Assembly (NCBI RefSeq): GCF_001298105.1
Contig: NZ_LGJH01000155.1
Coordinates: 81,295-145,294 of the forward strand
Source: Novosphingobium sp. ST904
GTDB taxonomy: Bacteria > Pseudomonadota > Alphaproteobacteria > Sphingomonadales > Sphingomonadaceae
Reading direction: 5' to 3'
Length of the DNA stretch: 64,000 bases
Shown: piece by piece, positions 16,863-26,543 of the stretch
Layout of the letters: every line of letters begins with the position of its first letter
Numbering within the stretch: the stretch's first letter is position 1
Made by a program: the position numbers and the translations under genes
The notes under the pieces: generated by a model
What the model was told of the DNA's origin: nothing
Seen by the model: only the letters and a program-made list of their open reading frames with translations
Databases searched by the model: none

Positions 16863-17344
16863 TCACTCCTTGTCGTCGCCGGGCTTCTGTTCCGCCGCAT
16901 GGCGAGTTCCTTCGGCTTCCGCTTCTCGAACGTCTGCGCCATCTTCTTCTCCGCTTCGCCGGAAAGGGTCTTGGCGGCCGAAGGGAACATCTCCTCCTCC
17001 TCTTCGTCGATATGGTGGAGATAGCGGTGGCGCATGTCCTTGAACTTCATCAGCCAGGCGCCCGAACTCATGTCGATGTCGAGCAGCTCGCCGAGATAGT
17101 CGTCGATCTCCTTGTGCTCGGATACCGAGTGCCGGGCCTCGTCCCGCAAGTCGGGGCAGGCGAGCATGGTGGCGTAGAGCGCTTCTTCTTCCGCCGCGGC
17201 GTGAGCCTGCAGTTCGCGCCGCAGATCCTCGAATAGCTCGCGGCGTTCCGGGCTGTCGCCCTGCGTCTCGCCAAGCTGGGCGAGCATCTTGCGGTGACGG
17301 TCGTGATCGGACTTGAGATCCTCGAAGATACGGGCATCGGCCAT
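16863..17344 (-). CDS. Hemerythrin (HHE)-domain protein, frameshifted near its end
   Basis: About 160 residues after repair. A four-helix HHE cation-binding domain is visible: FEDLKSDHDRHRKML, QAHAAAEEEALYATML, VSEHKEIDDYL and RHRYLHHIDEEEEEMFP. These give the H...HxxxE...H...HxxxE iron-binding pattern. The frame breaks near 16903-16907. The natural ending (AAEQKPGDDKE, stop at 16863) is reached by adding one C. Such proteins bind oxygen or di-iron and are common in stress regulons. A perfect EcfG promoter precedes it. Confidence 0.82.
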
Positions 17345-17402
17345 GGTCCTGCTCCTTCCTGTGCGGGGGCCCTCTGCGGGCGGCGCCGGGTATTGCAGGA
17401 GC

Positions 17403-17428
17403 AACGGCCGGTATGCGCGCAGGGTTCC
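17403..17428 (-). promoter_or_regulatory. EcfG promoter of the hemerythrin gene
   Basis: Minus strand: GGAAC (17428-17424), 17 bases, CGTT (17406-17403), a perfect consensus, 59 bases ahead of the start codon. Confidence 0.8.
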
Positions 17429-17513
17429 GCCGCGGGACAACTTCGCGCCGTATCGTGCGTTTTGACAGGGCAGGCGCCCGATAACGCGGCGCTCCGACCA
17501 AGGGCCCTTTTCG

Positions 17514-18512
17514 ATGGCGCGTCTCACATTTGCCGATGGAACCGAGCCGGGCATCACCCGCAGGCCGATCAGGTCAGGCAAATGGGCCTATCACGATCCC
17601 GATGGCGGCCGCATCACCGACCGCGAGGAGATCGACCGGCTGAATCGCATCGCCCTGCCGCCTGCCTATGTCGATTGCTGGTTTTCGCCCGATCCCGCCG
17701 CCCACCTGCTGGCGACGGGGTTCGATGCGCGCGGACGCAAGCAATATCGCTATCATCCCGAATACCGCGCGGATCGGGATGCCTCCAAGTTCGACCGCTG
17801 CGCCGCTTTCGGCCATGCGCTTGCCGGGTTGCGGCAGCGGGTGGCGACAGACCTCGCGCTCTCCACCTTGTGCCGGGAGCGGGCGGTGGCATCGGTTGTC
17901 GCCTTGCTGGACAGTGCGGCCATGCGCGTGGGTAACGAGCGCTATGCCACCCAGAACCGCAGTTTCGGGGCAACGACGCTGCGCGGGCGCCATGCCACGC
18001 TCAAGGGGCGCAAGCTACGGCTGCGGTTCCGGGGCAAGCACGGCAAGCTGCGCGAGGTCACCTCCAGCGACCGGGCGCTCGTGTCCTGCGTCAGGAAGAT
18101 GCAGGACTTGCCGGGACAGCACCTGTTCCAGTATCTCGACGGGGAGGGGTGCTCGGTCCCGGTCGGCTCGCAGGACGTGAACGACTACCTGCACGAGACC
18201 ATGGGCGAGGACTTTTCGGCCAAGGATTTCCGCACGTTCGCCGCGAGCACTCTGGCTTTCGCGCGGATCTGGCGGGAGCCGGGCGTGACGCTGAAGGCCG
18301 TGCTGGAGGACGTGGCCGAGCATCTCGGCAATACGCCCGCGATTGCGCGAAAGTCCTATGTCCACCCGGCGCTGATCGCATTCGTCCGCCATGCGGAGCC
18401 GGTGCCGGAGCTTCCGGCCCGGTTGCCGCGCCGGACCCAGTGGCTCGCGCGTGAGGAGCGGGGGCTGATCGCTTTTCTGGAAGCGGCTCCTGCCGCGGCG
18501 AGTTGGGGCTAG
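17514..18512 (+). CDS. DNA topoisomerase IB (poxvirus/bacterial type)
   Basis: 332 residues. An N-terminal domain (GKWAYHDPDGGRITD, RIALPPAYVDCWF, GRKQYRYHPEYR) precedes the catalytic core. The core has AMRVGNERYATQNRSFGATTLRG (first catalytic Arg region), then KDFRTFAASTLAF and the nucleophile Tyr in ARKSYVHPAL. It relaxes supercoils by transient 3'-phosphotyrosine nicking. It is divergent from the hemerythrin gene. I see no GGAAC promoter facing it. Its 3' end carries an imperfect 17-base direct repeat (GAGTTGGGGCTAGTGG / GAGCTGGGGCTAGTGG) spanning the stop. Confidence 0.92.
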   Translation: MARLTFADGTEPGITRRPIRSGKWAYHDPDGGRITDREEIDRLNRIALPPAYVDCWFSPDPAAHLLATGFDARGRKQYRYHPEYRADRDASKFDRCAAFGHALAGLRQRVATDLALSTLCRERAVASVVALLDSAAMRVGNERYATQNRSFGATTLRGRHATLKGRKLRLRFRGKHGKLREVTSSDRALVSCVRKMQDLPGQHLFQYLDGEGCSVPVGSQDVNDYLHETMGEDFSAKDFRTFAASTLAFARIWREPGVTLKAVLEDVAEHLGNTPAIARKSYVHPALIAFVRHAEPVPELPARLPRRTQWLAREERGLIAFLEAAPAAASWG

Positions 18513-18560
18513 TGGCGAGCTGGGGCTAGTGGGCAGGGCGCCGATTCCTGCCCTTCCTTT

Positions 18561-21108
18561 CTAGCCTCGCCGCAATCGCCCAATGGCCGCCCGCACGTCG
18601 CGTTCGCCATAAGGCTTGGTCACGACCGGCACGCGCTTGAAATCTCCGGCCATCAACGCGCGTTCGCCGTAGCCGCTTGCGAAAATGAACGGCACGCCGC
18701 GCTCGTGTAGGGCGTGGGCGATCGGCTCGCTGGTGTCCTTGCCGAGATTGACGTCGAGCATCGCGAAGGAAACGCCGTTGCCTTCGACAAGGGCCATGGC
18801 GTCCTGCACCGAACCGGTGATGCGGCAGTCGCCGAAGCCGAGGTCGCGCAGCACGTCTTCCGCCTCCATCGCGATGATGACGTTATCCTCGACGATCAGG
18901 GCGATGCCGTCCTGCAAGGTGCCGGCAAGGTCCGAGGCTTCGGGCACATGCGGCGCGGGTTCGCGCTCGGCCGCACTGGGCGTCTCGAAACTGGCGACGT
19001 GATCGGCGGGGAGCAGGAACAGGGCCTTCATCCCCTCCACCGGATAGACCACCGAGGCCGAGCCGCCCAGTTCATGCGGGATGGTCCGTTCGATGATGGT
19101 GGAGCCGAAGCCGCGCCGGGTGGGTGTCCTTACTGCGGGGCCACCGGATTCGTGCCAGTCAATCTCCAGTGATCCGTCCTCGCCGCGATTGAGCGAAACG
19201 GTGACCGTGCCGCGCGAGTCCGAGAGCGCCCCGTACTTGCACGAGTTGGTCATCAGTTCGTGGAACACCAGCGCCAGTGTCGTGAAGGCGCTGGGCGCGA
19301 TGAGGGCGTCGGGTCCGTCGATCACGACGCGATCGGCGCCGTCGCTGACATAGGCGGCGGTTTCGGTGCGGATCAGGTCGTAGAGCGACGAGGGTGTCCA
19401 GTCCTTCTGCGTCACCTGATCGTGCGCGCGGGCAAGGGCGTGGATGCGGCTGCCGACGATCTCGGCGAAATCGTCGATCGTTCGGGCGCCTTCCTTGCTC
19501 TGGGTAACCAGACCCCGGATCAGGTTGAGGATGTTGCGGACGCGGTGGTTGAGTTCCGCGATCAGCATGTCCTGCTGGCGGGTCGCCTGTTCGCGCTCGA
19601 TATGGGCGGCGTCGGCGAGCCGGAGGACCACTTCGAGCAAGGTGATGCGCAGGGCATCGGCGGCGAGGGTTTCCTCCTCCGTCCAGGGGCGCGATTGCCC
19701 ACGCCGTTCTTCCTTCCAGATCTCGAAGCTCTTGCGCGGGGTGAGCCGGGCACCGTTCGGGCCGAGTTCGATCGCCTTCTCGGGATTGCCGGCCCAGCTC
19801 ACTTCGCGAAGCTGCTCGCGGCGGAACAGCACGATATAGTCGCGCGGGGTGCGGCTGACCGGCAGCGCGAGCAGGCCGGCGGCCCTGTCCGTCCATTCAC
19901 GTGCGGGCTCGAACAGCGAGCCGATCGAATCGGTGGACCACACCGTGCTTGCGCCGGCCGTGTTGAGGAAGCGGGCGAGCAGCGAGAACTGCGCTCGCTC
20001 GGCGTCGTACCATGGCTCATGAAGCGGCCGTCCACCCAGCCGATCACCCCGTCGAACGGGATGACGCGGCCGATGGATTCCGAGAAATCCTCGAAGGCTT
20101 CGAGCAGCGATCCGCCGGAGGCCACGCGGGCCATCATCTCGTCGTGAAGGCGCATCGAGGCGGAGCGTTGCTCCAGCGCGAAGTCGGTTTCCTTCTGCTC
20201 CAGCAGATAGGCGAAGAATTCGCCGAACAGCTCGCTCGCGGTGCGGACCGAATAGGACAGTGTGAGGGGAGAATAGTGATGGCAGGCCATCAGGCCCCAG
20301 AGCTTGCCGCGCCGCATGATCGAGACCGACATCGACGCCTTCACGCCCATGTTCCGCAAGTATTCGACATGGATCGGAGAGACCGCCCGCAGGCCCGACA
20401 TCGACAGGTCCAGCGGATCGCCGTTCGGATCGGTCGCCGGGTAGATCGGCACGGTGGGGTCGTCCACGTCGCTGATAATGCGCAGCAGGTTGCGGGTGTA
20501 GAGCCGGCGTGCCTGGGCGGGAATGTCGGAGGCGGGAAAATGCAGGCCCTTGAAGCTGTCGACCATGCCGTTGAGGCTTTCGGCCACGACTTCGCCGGCC
20601 CCGTCCCCCTCGAAGCGGTAGACCATCACGCGGTCGAACCCGGTGAGGCCGCGCAAGTGCCGGGCAGCACTGGCGCAGAGTTGCTCGATCGAGCTGGACT
20701 GGCGCAGACGGTCGATCATCGGGCGCACGTAGCTCACGAAATCGCGGCGGCGCCGCCCTCATGCGGTTCGATCTCCAGCACATAGGATCGGCCGGAGGCA
20801 TGGACCGCCATGTCGAACAGCCGTCCGTCGCCAAGCAGGTCCACTTCGAAGAGGCGCTCTACAGTGGCGGCGCCGCCGAGAACCTGGAGGCGCGTGCGCA
20901 CGTCGTGCATCGCCTCGGGCGAGAGGAACTGCGTGGCGGGCACGCCCACCATGTCGGCTGGCGCAACGCCGAACAGGGTTTCGCAGTTGAGAGAGACGTG
21001 ATTGATGATCCAGTCGCTCGAAAACGACAGAAGCCAGCCGAAGCTCTGGATGCGGCCGATGATGTGGATCGGTTCGAGGTCGCAGGTGGAAAGGTTTACC
21101 TGATGCAT
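18561..21108 (-). CDS. Bacteriophytochrome hybrid HWE histidine kinase with C-terminal receiver (two frame breaks)
   Basis: About 849 residues after repair from ATG 21108. Order: PAS_2 with the biliverdin-type Cys in LSTCDLEPIHIIG (about residue 9), GAF with HFPASDIPAQARRLY, PHY, then an HWE kinase (AELNHRVRNILNLIRG, HELMTNSCKYGALS, WHESGGPAV, GFGSTIIERT). A receiver ends it (LIVEDNVIIAMEAEDVL, MLDVNLG, IFASGYG, VVTKPYGERD). Frame breaks near 20740 and 20018 are each fixed by one added base. It should sense red/far-red light and feed the PhyR relay; the EcfG promoter at 21362-21386 supports this. No heme oxygenase gene is nearby. Confidence 0.88.
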
Positions 21109-21112
21109 GCCG

Positions 21113-21277
21113 TCAGCCACGCGCTTCGCTTTCGGAAACAATAACGATATCCGCGCTGAGCGCGAAGGCCTGGGCGAAAGCAGGGGCGAAGGCGTCGAAG
21201 CCTGCGAGCTCTGCCGTGGCGGCGCGCAGCGCGGTCGGCAGGTCGGTGTCTTGGAAAGTCAGGTCCTCGGTCCGCAT
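21113..21277 (-). CDS. Small unknown protein preceding the phytochrome gene
   Basis: 54 residues starting MRTEDLTFQDTDLPTAL and ending VIVSESEARG. The codons are strongly GC3-rich like the neighbours, and the stop is only 4 bases before the phytochrome ATG, suggesting translational coupling. The centre is Ala/Phe-rich (AELAGFDAFAPAFAQAFAL), probably helical. I do not recognise the family. It would be the first gene on the EcfG-driven phytochrome transcript. It could instead be a leader peptide. Confidence 0.5.
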   Translation of the reverse strand: MRTEDLTFQDTDLPTALRAATAELAGFDAFAPAFAQAFALSADIVIVSESEARG

Positions 21278-21361
21278 TCTCAAATTCGCCTAACATTGAA
21301 TCGTCGCAAGCGGATGGGTGCGCGACCGTCTTTGCGGAACTGCCCCCGTCCAAGGCAGCAG

Positions 21362-21386
21362 AACGCTTGCGTTGGAGATATGTTCC
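21362..21386 (-). promoter_or_regulatory. EcfG promoter of the phytochrome operon
   Basis: Minus strand: GGAAC (21386-21382), 16 bases, CGTT (21365-21362), a perfect consensus. It lies about 85 bases before the small ORF. Confidence 0.78.
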
Positions 21387-21528
21387 TCAGGAACGCTTTA
21401 GCGAGCTCTCTGCGCGCCGTCTGTTCACTTCTGTACGGTTGAAGCGGGAACCGCAAGCGACCTGCCGCATTGTGACCCTTACCGCCCGGGTCCGCGCGGC
21501 AAAGGCATCACGGCAGATCAGGGAGCCG

Positions 21529-22263
21529 ATGAAAATGGAGTTACAGACGAGCCAGGAGCAAAGCGATCTTCTCGCAGCGCTGAGGCCCGCGGACTTCGCC
21601 CTGCTGCAACCACATCTTGCGGAAGTGCGCATGAAATCCGGCGAGGTGATCTACCAGCCGGGCGATGCGGTGGAGTATTGCTATCTTCCGCGCGGGGCCT
21701 CGGTCTGCTCGTTCTTCGTGGAGCTCGACAGCGGCATCGCGGTGGAAACGATTCTGGTGGGGCGCGAAGGCGCGCTTGGCGGAGTGGTCAGCCAGGGCAG
21801 CCTTCCCGCCTATGCCCGGGCCAACGTGCTTCACGGCGGCCTGTTCTGGCGCATCCCGACGCGGCAGCTTGACGAGGCGAAGCGCCAGTCCCCGGTGATC
21901 GGCAATCTTTTCTCGCGTTATGCGGACTGCATGATGGCGCAAGTGTTCCAGTCGATCGCCTGCAATGCCGTCCACACGATCGAACAGCGCGCGGCCAAGT
22001 GGCTCGGCGCCGCGGTCGACCGGATCGGCCGCAACGACGTGACGATGACGCAGGAGCAGCTTGCCTCCATGATGGGGATCGGTCGCAGCTATGCCAGCCG
22101 CGTACTCCAGCGTTTCAAGCGGGAAGGGCTGGTCCGCACGCGCCGTGGCGGCATCGCCGTGTCCGACCGCGAGAGCCTGCGCAGCAAGGCCTGTTCGTGC
22201 AACGATCACGTCGCTGCGCATTTCAATAAAGTGCTCGGCGGAGTCTATCCCTCCGCGGATTGA
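21529..22263 (+). CDS. Crp/Fnr-family transcriptional regulator
   Basis: 244 residues from ATG 21529, with AGGGA 5 bases upstream; frame continuing further upstream is probably not coding. A cyclic-nucleotide-like beta-barrel (about 15-140: MKSGEVIYQPGDAVEYCYLPRG) is followed by a dimer helix and a winged helix (TMTQEQLASMMGIGRSYASR, then LVRTRRGGIAVSDRESL). There are no Fnr-type N-terminal cysteines, so it is not an iron-sulfur oxygen sensor; the ligand is unknown. Cysteines near the end (KACSCND) are unusual. It is divergent from the phytochrome operon. Confidence 0.85.
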   Translation: MKMELQTSQEQSDLLAALRPADFALLQPHLAEVRMKSGEVIYQPGDAVEYCYLPRGASVCSFFVELDSGIAVETILVGREGALGGVVSQGSLPAYARANVLHGGLFWRIPTRQLDEAKRQSPVIGNLFSRYADCMMAQVFQSIACNAVHTIEQRAAKWLGAAVDRIGRNDVTMTQEQLASMMGIGRSYASRVLQRFKREGLVRTRRGGIAVSDRESLRSKACSCNDHVAAHFNKVLGGVYPSAD

Positions 22264-22310
22264 ACCGCAGGTCCGGCCTTCGCGCGGCTATTGGATCCGT
22301 TCCGGTCCGG

Positions 22311-22361
22311 TTGTCGTGAAAGAGACACTGAACTGCCATCGAACTTGCGCTCAATTGCCAT
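22311..22361 (+). promoter_or_regulatory. Five-unit Pho-box array in front of phoX
   Basis: Seven-base units start at 22311, 22322, 22333, 22344 and 22355, exactly 11 bases apart: TTGTCGT, GAGACAC, CTGCCAT, CTTGCGC, TTGCCAT. The spacers are GAAA, TGAA, CGAA, TCAA and GAAG. The PhoB consensus is CTGTCAT with 4-base AT-leaning spacers. Units 1, 3 and 5 match well; 2 and 4 are weak. It ends about 50 bases before the phoX start. Confidence 0.6.
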
Positions 22362-22413
22362 GAAGCGCCCCTAGCACCCCCTGTGCGAATGTTACAGGAA
22401 CAGGGGCAAATCC

Positions 22414-24938
22414 ATGACTGAAGGGCTTCCCGCCAACGGTTACACCGATGGCGATGTCGATACCAATTCCACCACCGAGCGCTCGCTCGAAAGCATGGCG
22501 GCAGAGCGCTATTCGCGCCGGCAGGCCCTGTTCCGGGGCGCAGGCGCAACGACCATGGCGTTCATGGGCACCGCCGTGCTCGCCGCCTGCGGGGATGACG
22601 ACGGCGAAGGCGTGGCCGTTACCGCCGGCGCCAATGCCGCGACCAGCGCCGGACGTGTCGTGACCTCACCGGCAGCCCGGCGAACGGTTACGCCGGGTTC
22701 GACACCGCCTGGGCGCAGACCTCGGGTCCCGATGTCGAACTGACCGGCTCGGGTTCGTCGGTCTCCTTCATCGCACCCGCCGTGAGCGCCGCGACCGATC
22801 TGGTCTTCACGTTCTCGGCCAAGGACGTCGTCGGCAAGACCCGCACCGCCACCACGACCATTCGCGTGTCGCCGGCGGTGCTGGGCTTCGCTGCCGTACC
22901 TCACAGCCTTGCAGATACCGTGAAGGTGCCGTCAGGCTATTCGGTCACGGTGATGACCCGCCTCGGCGATCCGCTCGCCACCGGCGTTTCCGCCTATGCC
23001 AACGACGGCACGGACGACAACTTCGCCCAGCGCATCGGCGACCATGGCGATGCTCTGCACTTCTTCGGGCTTTCGGCGGCCGGCGCACGTGACGAAACCA
23101 GCTCGACGCGCGGGCTCATGGTGCAGAACCACGAGAACCTCAACGTCCAGTACCTGCATCCCAACGGCCCCACCAACGTCTCCACCGGCCCCCGCCCTGC
23201 AGCGGAAGCGCTCAAGGAGATCGAGGCGCACGGTGTCTCGGTGTCGGAATATATCGATGCCGGCAGCCGCAAGTGGTCCTATGTGCCGACCAGCGCGTTC
23301 AATCGCCGCATTACCCCGAACACGCCGATGAGCTTCCACGGCCCCGCCGCCGGCTCGACCCTGCTGGTTACCGCCTATTCTGCCGCCGGCACCGCGGGAC
23401 GCGGAACGATCAACAACTGCGCCAACGGCATCGCGCCCTGGGGAACCAACCTCACCTGCGAGGAAAACTGGGCAGGCTATTTCCGCCGCGTCAGCACCGA
23501 CAACGCCGCAAGACCGGTTCGGGAAGTCACGGCGCTGGCCCGCTACGGCGTGACCAGCACGGTGGGCAGCTACGCCTGGTCGACCGTGGCCTCGACCGAC
23601 ACGATCTTCACCAAGTGGAACGCCAGCGCCATCGGCGCTGCCGCTTCGGACGATTTCCGCAACGAGCCCAACCAGTACGGATGGGTCGTCGAAATCGATC
23701 CCTACGATCCGACCTCGACGCCGCGCAAACGCACCGCGCTGGGGCGTTTCGGCCATGAAGGCGCTTTCGTGCGTGCCGTCGCCGGGCAAAAGGTCGGCGT
23801 CTACATGGGCGACGATTCGCGCCGTGAATACCTCTACAAGTTCGTGTCCACGGCGACCTATGTCGCCGCCGATGCTTCGACGACCAGCCGCCTCGCCATG
23901 GGCGACAAGTACCTCGACGCCGGTATCCTCTACGTCGCGAAGTTCGGTGCCGACGGCACGGGCCAGTGGCTGCCGCTGGTGTTCGGTTCGGTTCCCAACC
24001 GCCCGGCAAGCGGCTCCACGCCGGAATACGTCTTTGCCGACCAGGCCGACATTCTCGTCAATCCGCGCCTTGCCGCGGACGCCTTGGGCGCAACCCCGAT
24101 GGACCGGCCGGAATGGACGGCAGGCAACCCGGTGACGGGAGAAATCTATCTCACGCTCACCAACAACAATGCCGCCGGTCGCCCGCTCGCCGGCACCGAT
24201 CCTGCCAATCCGCGTCATTATGGCGATCCCAACCTTTCGGCCTCGACCAGCTACGGCAATCCGAACGGCCACATCGTCCGCCTGCGCGAAGATGGCGACA
24301 ATACCGCATCGCTCACCTTCAAGTGGGATATCTACCTGTTCGGCGCCGATGCGACCGATTACGGCAGCGACGCCAACGTCAACGTCTCCGGACTCACCGT
24401 GGACAACGACTTTTCCAGCCCGGACGGCTGCTATTTCTCGCGCAGCACCAATCCGGCGGGCCAGATCAACCCTGTGCTCTGGATCGAGACCGACGACGGT
24501 GCGATGACGGACCGCACCAATTGCATGCTGCTCGCCGCGATCCCCGGCCATGTCGGCGATGGCGGGGCGAAGACCATCACCAACAAGGACTCGGCCGGCG
24601 CCACGGCAACCCAGGCCACTATCGTCGGCGCGGCAGCGACCGCCGCCAACCTGCGCCGCTTCCTGGTCGGTCCGGTCCAGTGCGAGATCACCGGCATCGA
24701 CATGACGCCCGATGGGCGCACGCTCTTCGTCGGCATCCAGCATCCCGGCGAGAACGGCACGCCCGCCGCGCCGTCCAGCCACTGGCCGGATAGCCAGGCC
24801 GGCTCTCCGGCGGCGACGGTGCGTCCGCGTTCGGCGATCGTGGCGATCACCAAGGACGACGGCGCGTCATCGCCCTGTGATGACGCCCGGGTGAGTGAAG
24901 GGCGGGGCGCACATCCGCGCCTCGCCATCGCTCTCTGA
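22414..24938 (+). CDS. phoX: PhoX-type alkaline phosphatase (DUF839), frameshifted
   Basis: About 841 residues after repair. A Tat signal (YSRRQALFRGAGATTMAF) followed by AVLAAC points to export with a possible lipid anchor. An Ig-like segment follows (AGFDTAWAQTSGPDVELTG, about 95-150). The DUF839 beta-propeller then shows MVQNHENLN, TPNTPMSFHGP, LTCEENWAGYF, ALGRFGHEGAF, SPDGCYFS and CEITGIDMTPDGRTLF. PhoX enzymes are calcium/iron-dependent periplasmic phosphatases that free phosphate from organic esters. The frame breaks near 22664-22668; one added C restores it. The Pho-box array upstream indicates PhoB control. Confidence 0.87.
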
Positions 24939-24945
24939 AAAAGTG

Positions 24946-24979
24946 GAAGGGGAGGGACGCGCCGCGTTCCCTCCCCTTC
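24946..24979. repeat. 12-bp hairpin after phoX
   Basis: GAAGGGGAGGGA (24946-24957) pairs with TCCCTCCCCTTC (24968-24979). It lies 8 bases after the phoX stop, so it may end that transcript, but the U-tract is on the wrong side for plus-strand termination. Confidence 0.5.
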
Positions 24980-25090
24980 TGCGCATCTCCCATGGTTGTA
25001 TCGCCCGGGCGTGCGCTTGGCAGCGCGGCGGCTGGCACTGCCTCGTGCGATGGCTTAATGAACACACCTGTTGATAACGGGAGAGGCCAC

Positions 25091-26503
25091 GTGAAAGAGA
25101 CGGGCAAGTCGCAGTCGGCTACGCTGACCGCCAAGGACATGGATGAGGAACGCCTCGCCACTTACCCCACCGATGCCTTCCTTTCGAAGGAATACCTTGC
25201 GGCAGAGAAGAAGCTGCTGTGGCCGAAGATCTGGCAAATGGTCGAGCGGGAGACCGACCTTCCCAATCCGGGAGACTGGATGACCTATAACGTCGCGGAC
25301 GAATCGGTCATCGTCCTGCGCCGGGATGACGGCTCGCTGCGGGCCTTCCACAATGTCTGCCCCCACCGCGGCCGCCAGCTCGTCTCCGTTCCCGAAGGTG
25401 CTCACGACGTGCGCGGCAGCAATCGCCGCAGCTTCGTTTGCGGTTTCCACGGCTGGACCTTCGATCTCGACGGGAAGAACACCTACATTCTCGACCCGCA
25501 GGACTGGCACAACAAGCTCACGCCGGAGATGACCTGCCTGTCGGACGTGCAAGTCGATACCTGGGGCGGCTTCATCTATATCAACATGGACCCGGACTGC
25601 GTTCCCCTGAAGGAATGGATGGGCCGCGCGGGCGAGATCCTCGATCACTTCGAACTCGCGAAGATGCGCTACAAGTGGCGCCAGTGGGCCATCTACGATT
25701 GCAACTGGAAGACCGCGATCGAGGCGTTCCTGGAACCCTATCACGTTGCCGGGACCCATACCCAGCTTCTGGCCTACGGCAATTACTACGCGCTCTCGAA
25801 GCAGTATGGGCTGCACTCGGTGTCCAGCTACGACACGCGCGACAGCAAGTTCGCGATGAGCGAAAGCGCCGGCACCACCCGCGCTGGCAAGGGCGACGAT
25901 CCGCGCCGCTCGACGTACGAGCTGATCAAGGAAAACTACGAGACGGTGAACTACTCCGCCTCGACGGAAACACTCGTCAACGCGGCCAGCCGCCTGGTCG
26001 ACGAACTGCCGGAGGGGACCTCGGCGCAGGATGTCATCGCGCACTGGATGGCATCGGCCAAGCGCGACGATGCCGCGCGGGGCGTCGCCTGGCCGGAAGT
26101 CCCGGCCGAGATCATGGCCGAGGCCGGGCTCGCCTGGGGCCTGTTCCCCAACCAGAACATCTTGCACGGGGTGACTTTCGCACTCTGCTACCGCGTGCGT
26201 CCCTATGGCGACGATCCGAACAAGTGCATTTTCGAAAGCTATGCGCTGGAACGCTTCCCCGAAGGCGAAGTGCCGGAAACGGAGTGGACCTATGCCGATC
26301 CGACCGGCGACAACTGGGGTTCGGTGCTGGCTCAGGACTTCTCGAACATGGAGTTCGTGCAGAAGGGCATGAAGTCTTCGGGCTTCCGCGGGCCGCTGCC
26401 CAATCCGCATCAGGAGCAGAAGGTCATCAACCTTCACCGCAACCTCGCGAACTTCCTTGAAGGGCGCGGCGCGCCCACCAAGCTGGCCATCGATTACGAC
26501 TAG
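25091..26503 (+). CDS. Rieske-type aromatic-ring-hydroxylating oxygenase, alpha subunit
   Basis: About 470 residues. The Rieske cluster is CPHRGRQL then CGFHGW (CxH...CxxH, residues about 85-125). The catalytic domain has EAFLEPYHVAGTH with the two His ligands and a late Asp in LAQDFSNMEF. Such subunits hydroxylate or demethylate aromatic or polycyclic substrates using electrons from a ferredoxin and reductase. No beta subunit or electron-transfer gene is adjacent, so the partners are elsewhere. I chose GTG 25091 because GGGAGAGG lies 4 bases upstream. ATG 25058 is possible, but its extra codons are atypical. Confidence 0.85.
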   Translation: MKETGKSQSATLTAKDMDEERLATYPTDAFLSKEYLAAEKKLLWPKIWQMVERETDLPNPGDWMTYNVADESVIVLRRDDGSLRAFHNVCPHRGRQLVSVPEGAHDVRGSNRRSFVCGFHGWTFDLDGKNTYILDPQDWHNKLTPEMTCLSDVQVDTWGGFIYINMDPDCVPLKEWMGRAGEILDHFELAKMRYKWRQWAIYDCNWKTAIEAFLEPYHVAGTHTQLLAYGNYYALSKQYGLHSVSSYDTRDSKFAMSESAGTTRAGKGDDPRRSTYELIKENYETVNYSASTETLVNAASRLVDELPEGTSAQDVIAHWMASAKRDDAARGVAWPEVPAEIMAEAGLAWGLFPNQNILHGVTFALCYRVRPYGDDPNKCIFESYALERFPEGEVPETEWTYADPTGDNWGSVLAQDFSNMEFVQKGMKSSGFRGPLPNPHQEQKVINLHRNLANFLEGRGAPTKLAIDYD

Positions 26504-26543
26504 GGCCTACATCGCCGGATGGCCCCGTGCCGTCCGGCGGCGC

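Noticed and set aside
16301..17581. A continuous 426-codon frame joining the hemerythrin and PPOX genes as one fusion protein
   Set aside because: The joining segment is translated intergenic DNA containing a perfect EcfG promoter and an AGGAGGAG site before the PPOX ATG. A one-base repair near 16905 gives the hemerythrin gene its own stop.
21390..21471. EcfG promoters facing the Crp-family gene (GGAAC at 21390 and 21447)
   Set aside because: No GTT at a 16-17 base spacing from either GGAAC.
22932..24782. A 616-codon open frame antisense to phoX
   Set aside because: Shadow frame; the plus strand encodes DUF839 motifs throughout.
24946..24979. Rho-independent terminator for phoX
   Set aside because: The stem is good, but the T-run appears only when read on the minus strand, where no gene ends; kept as a hairpin.
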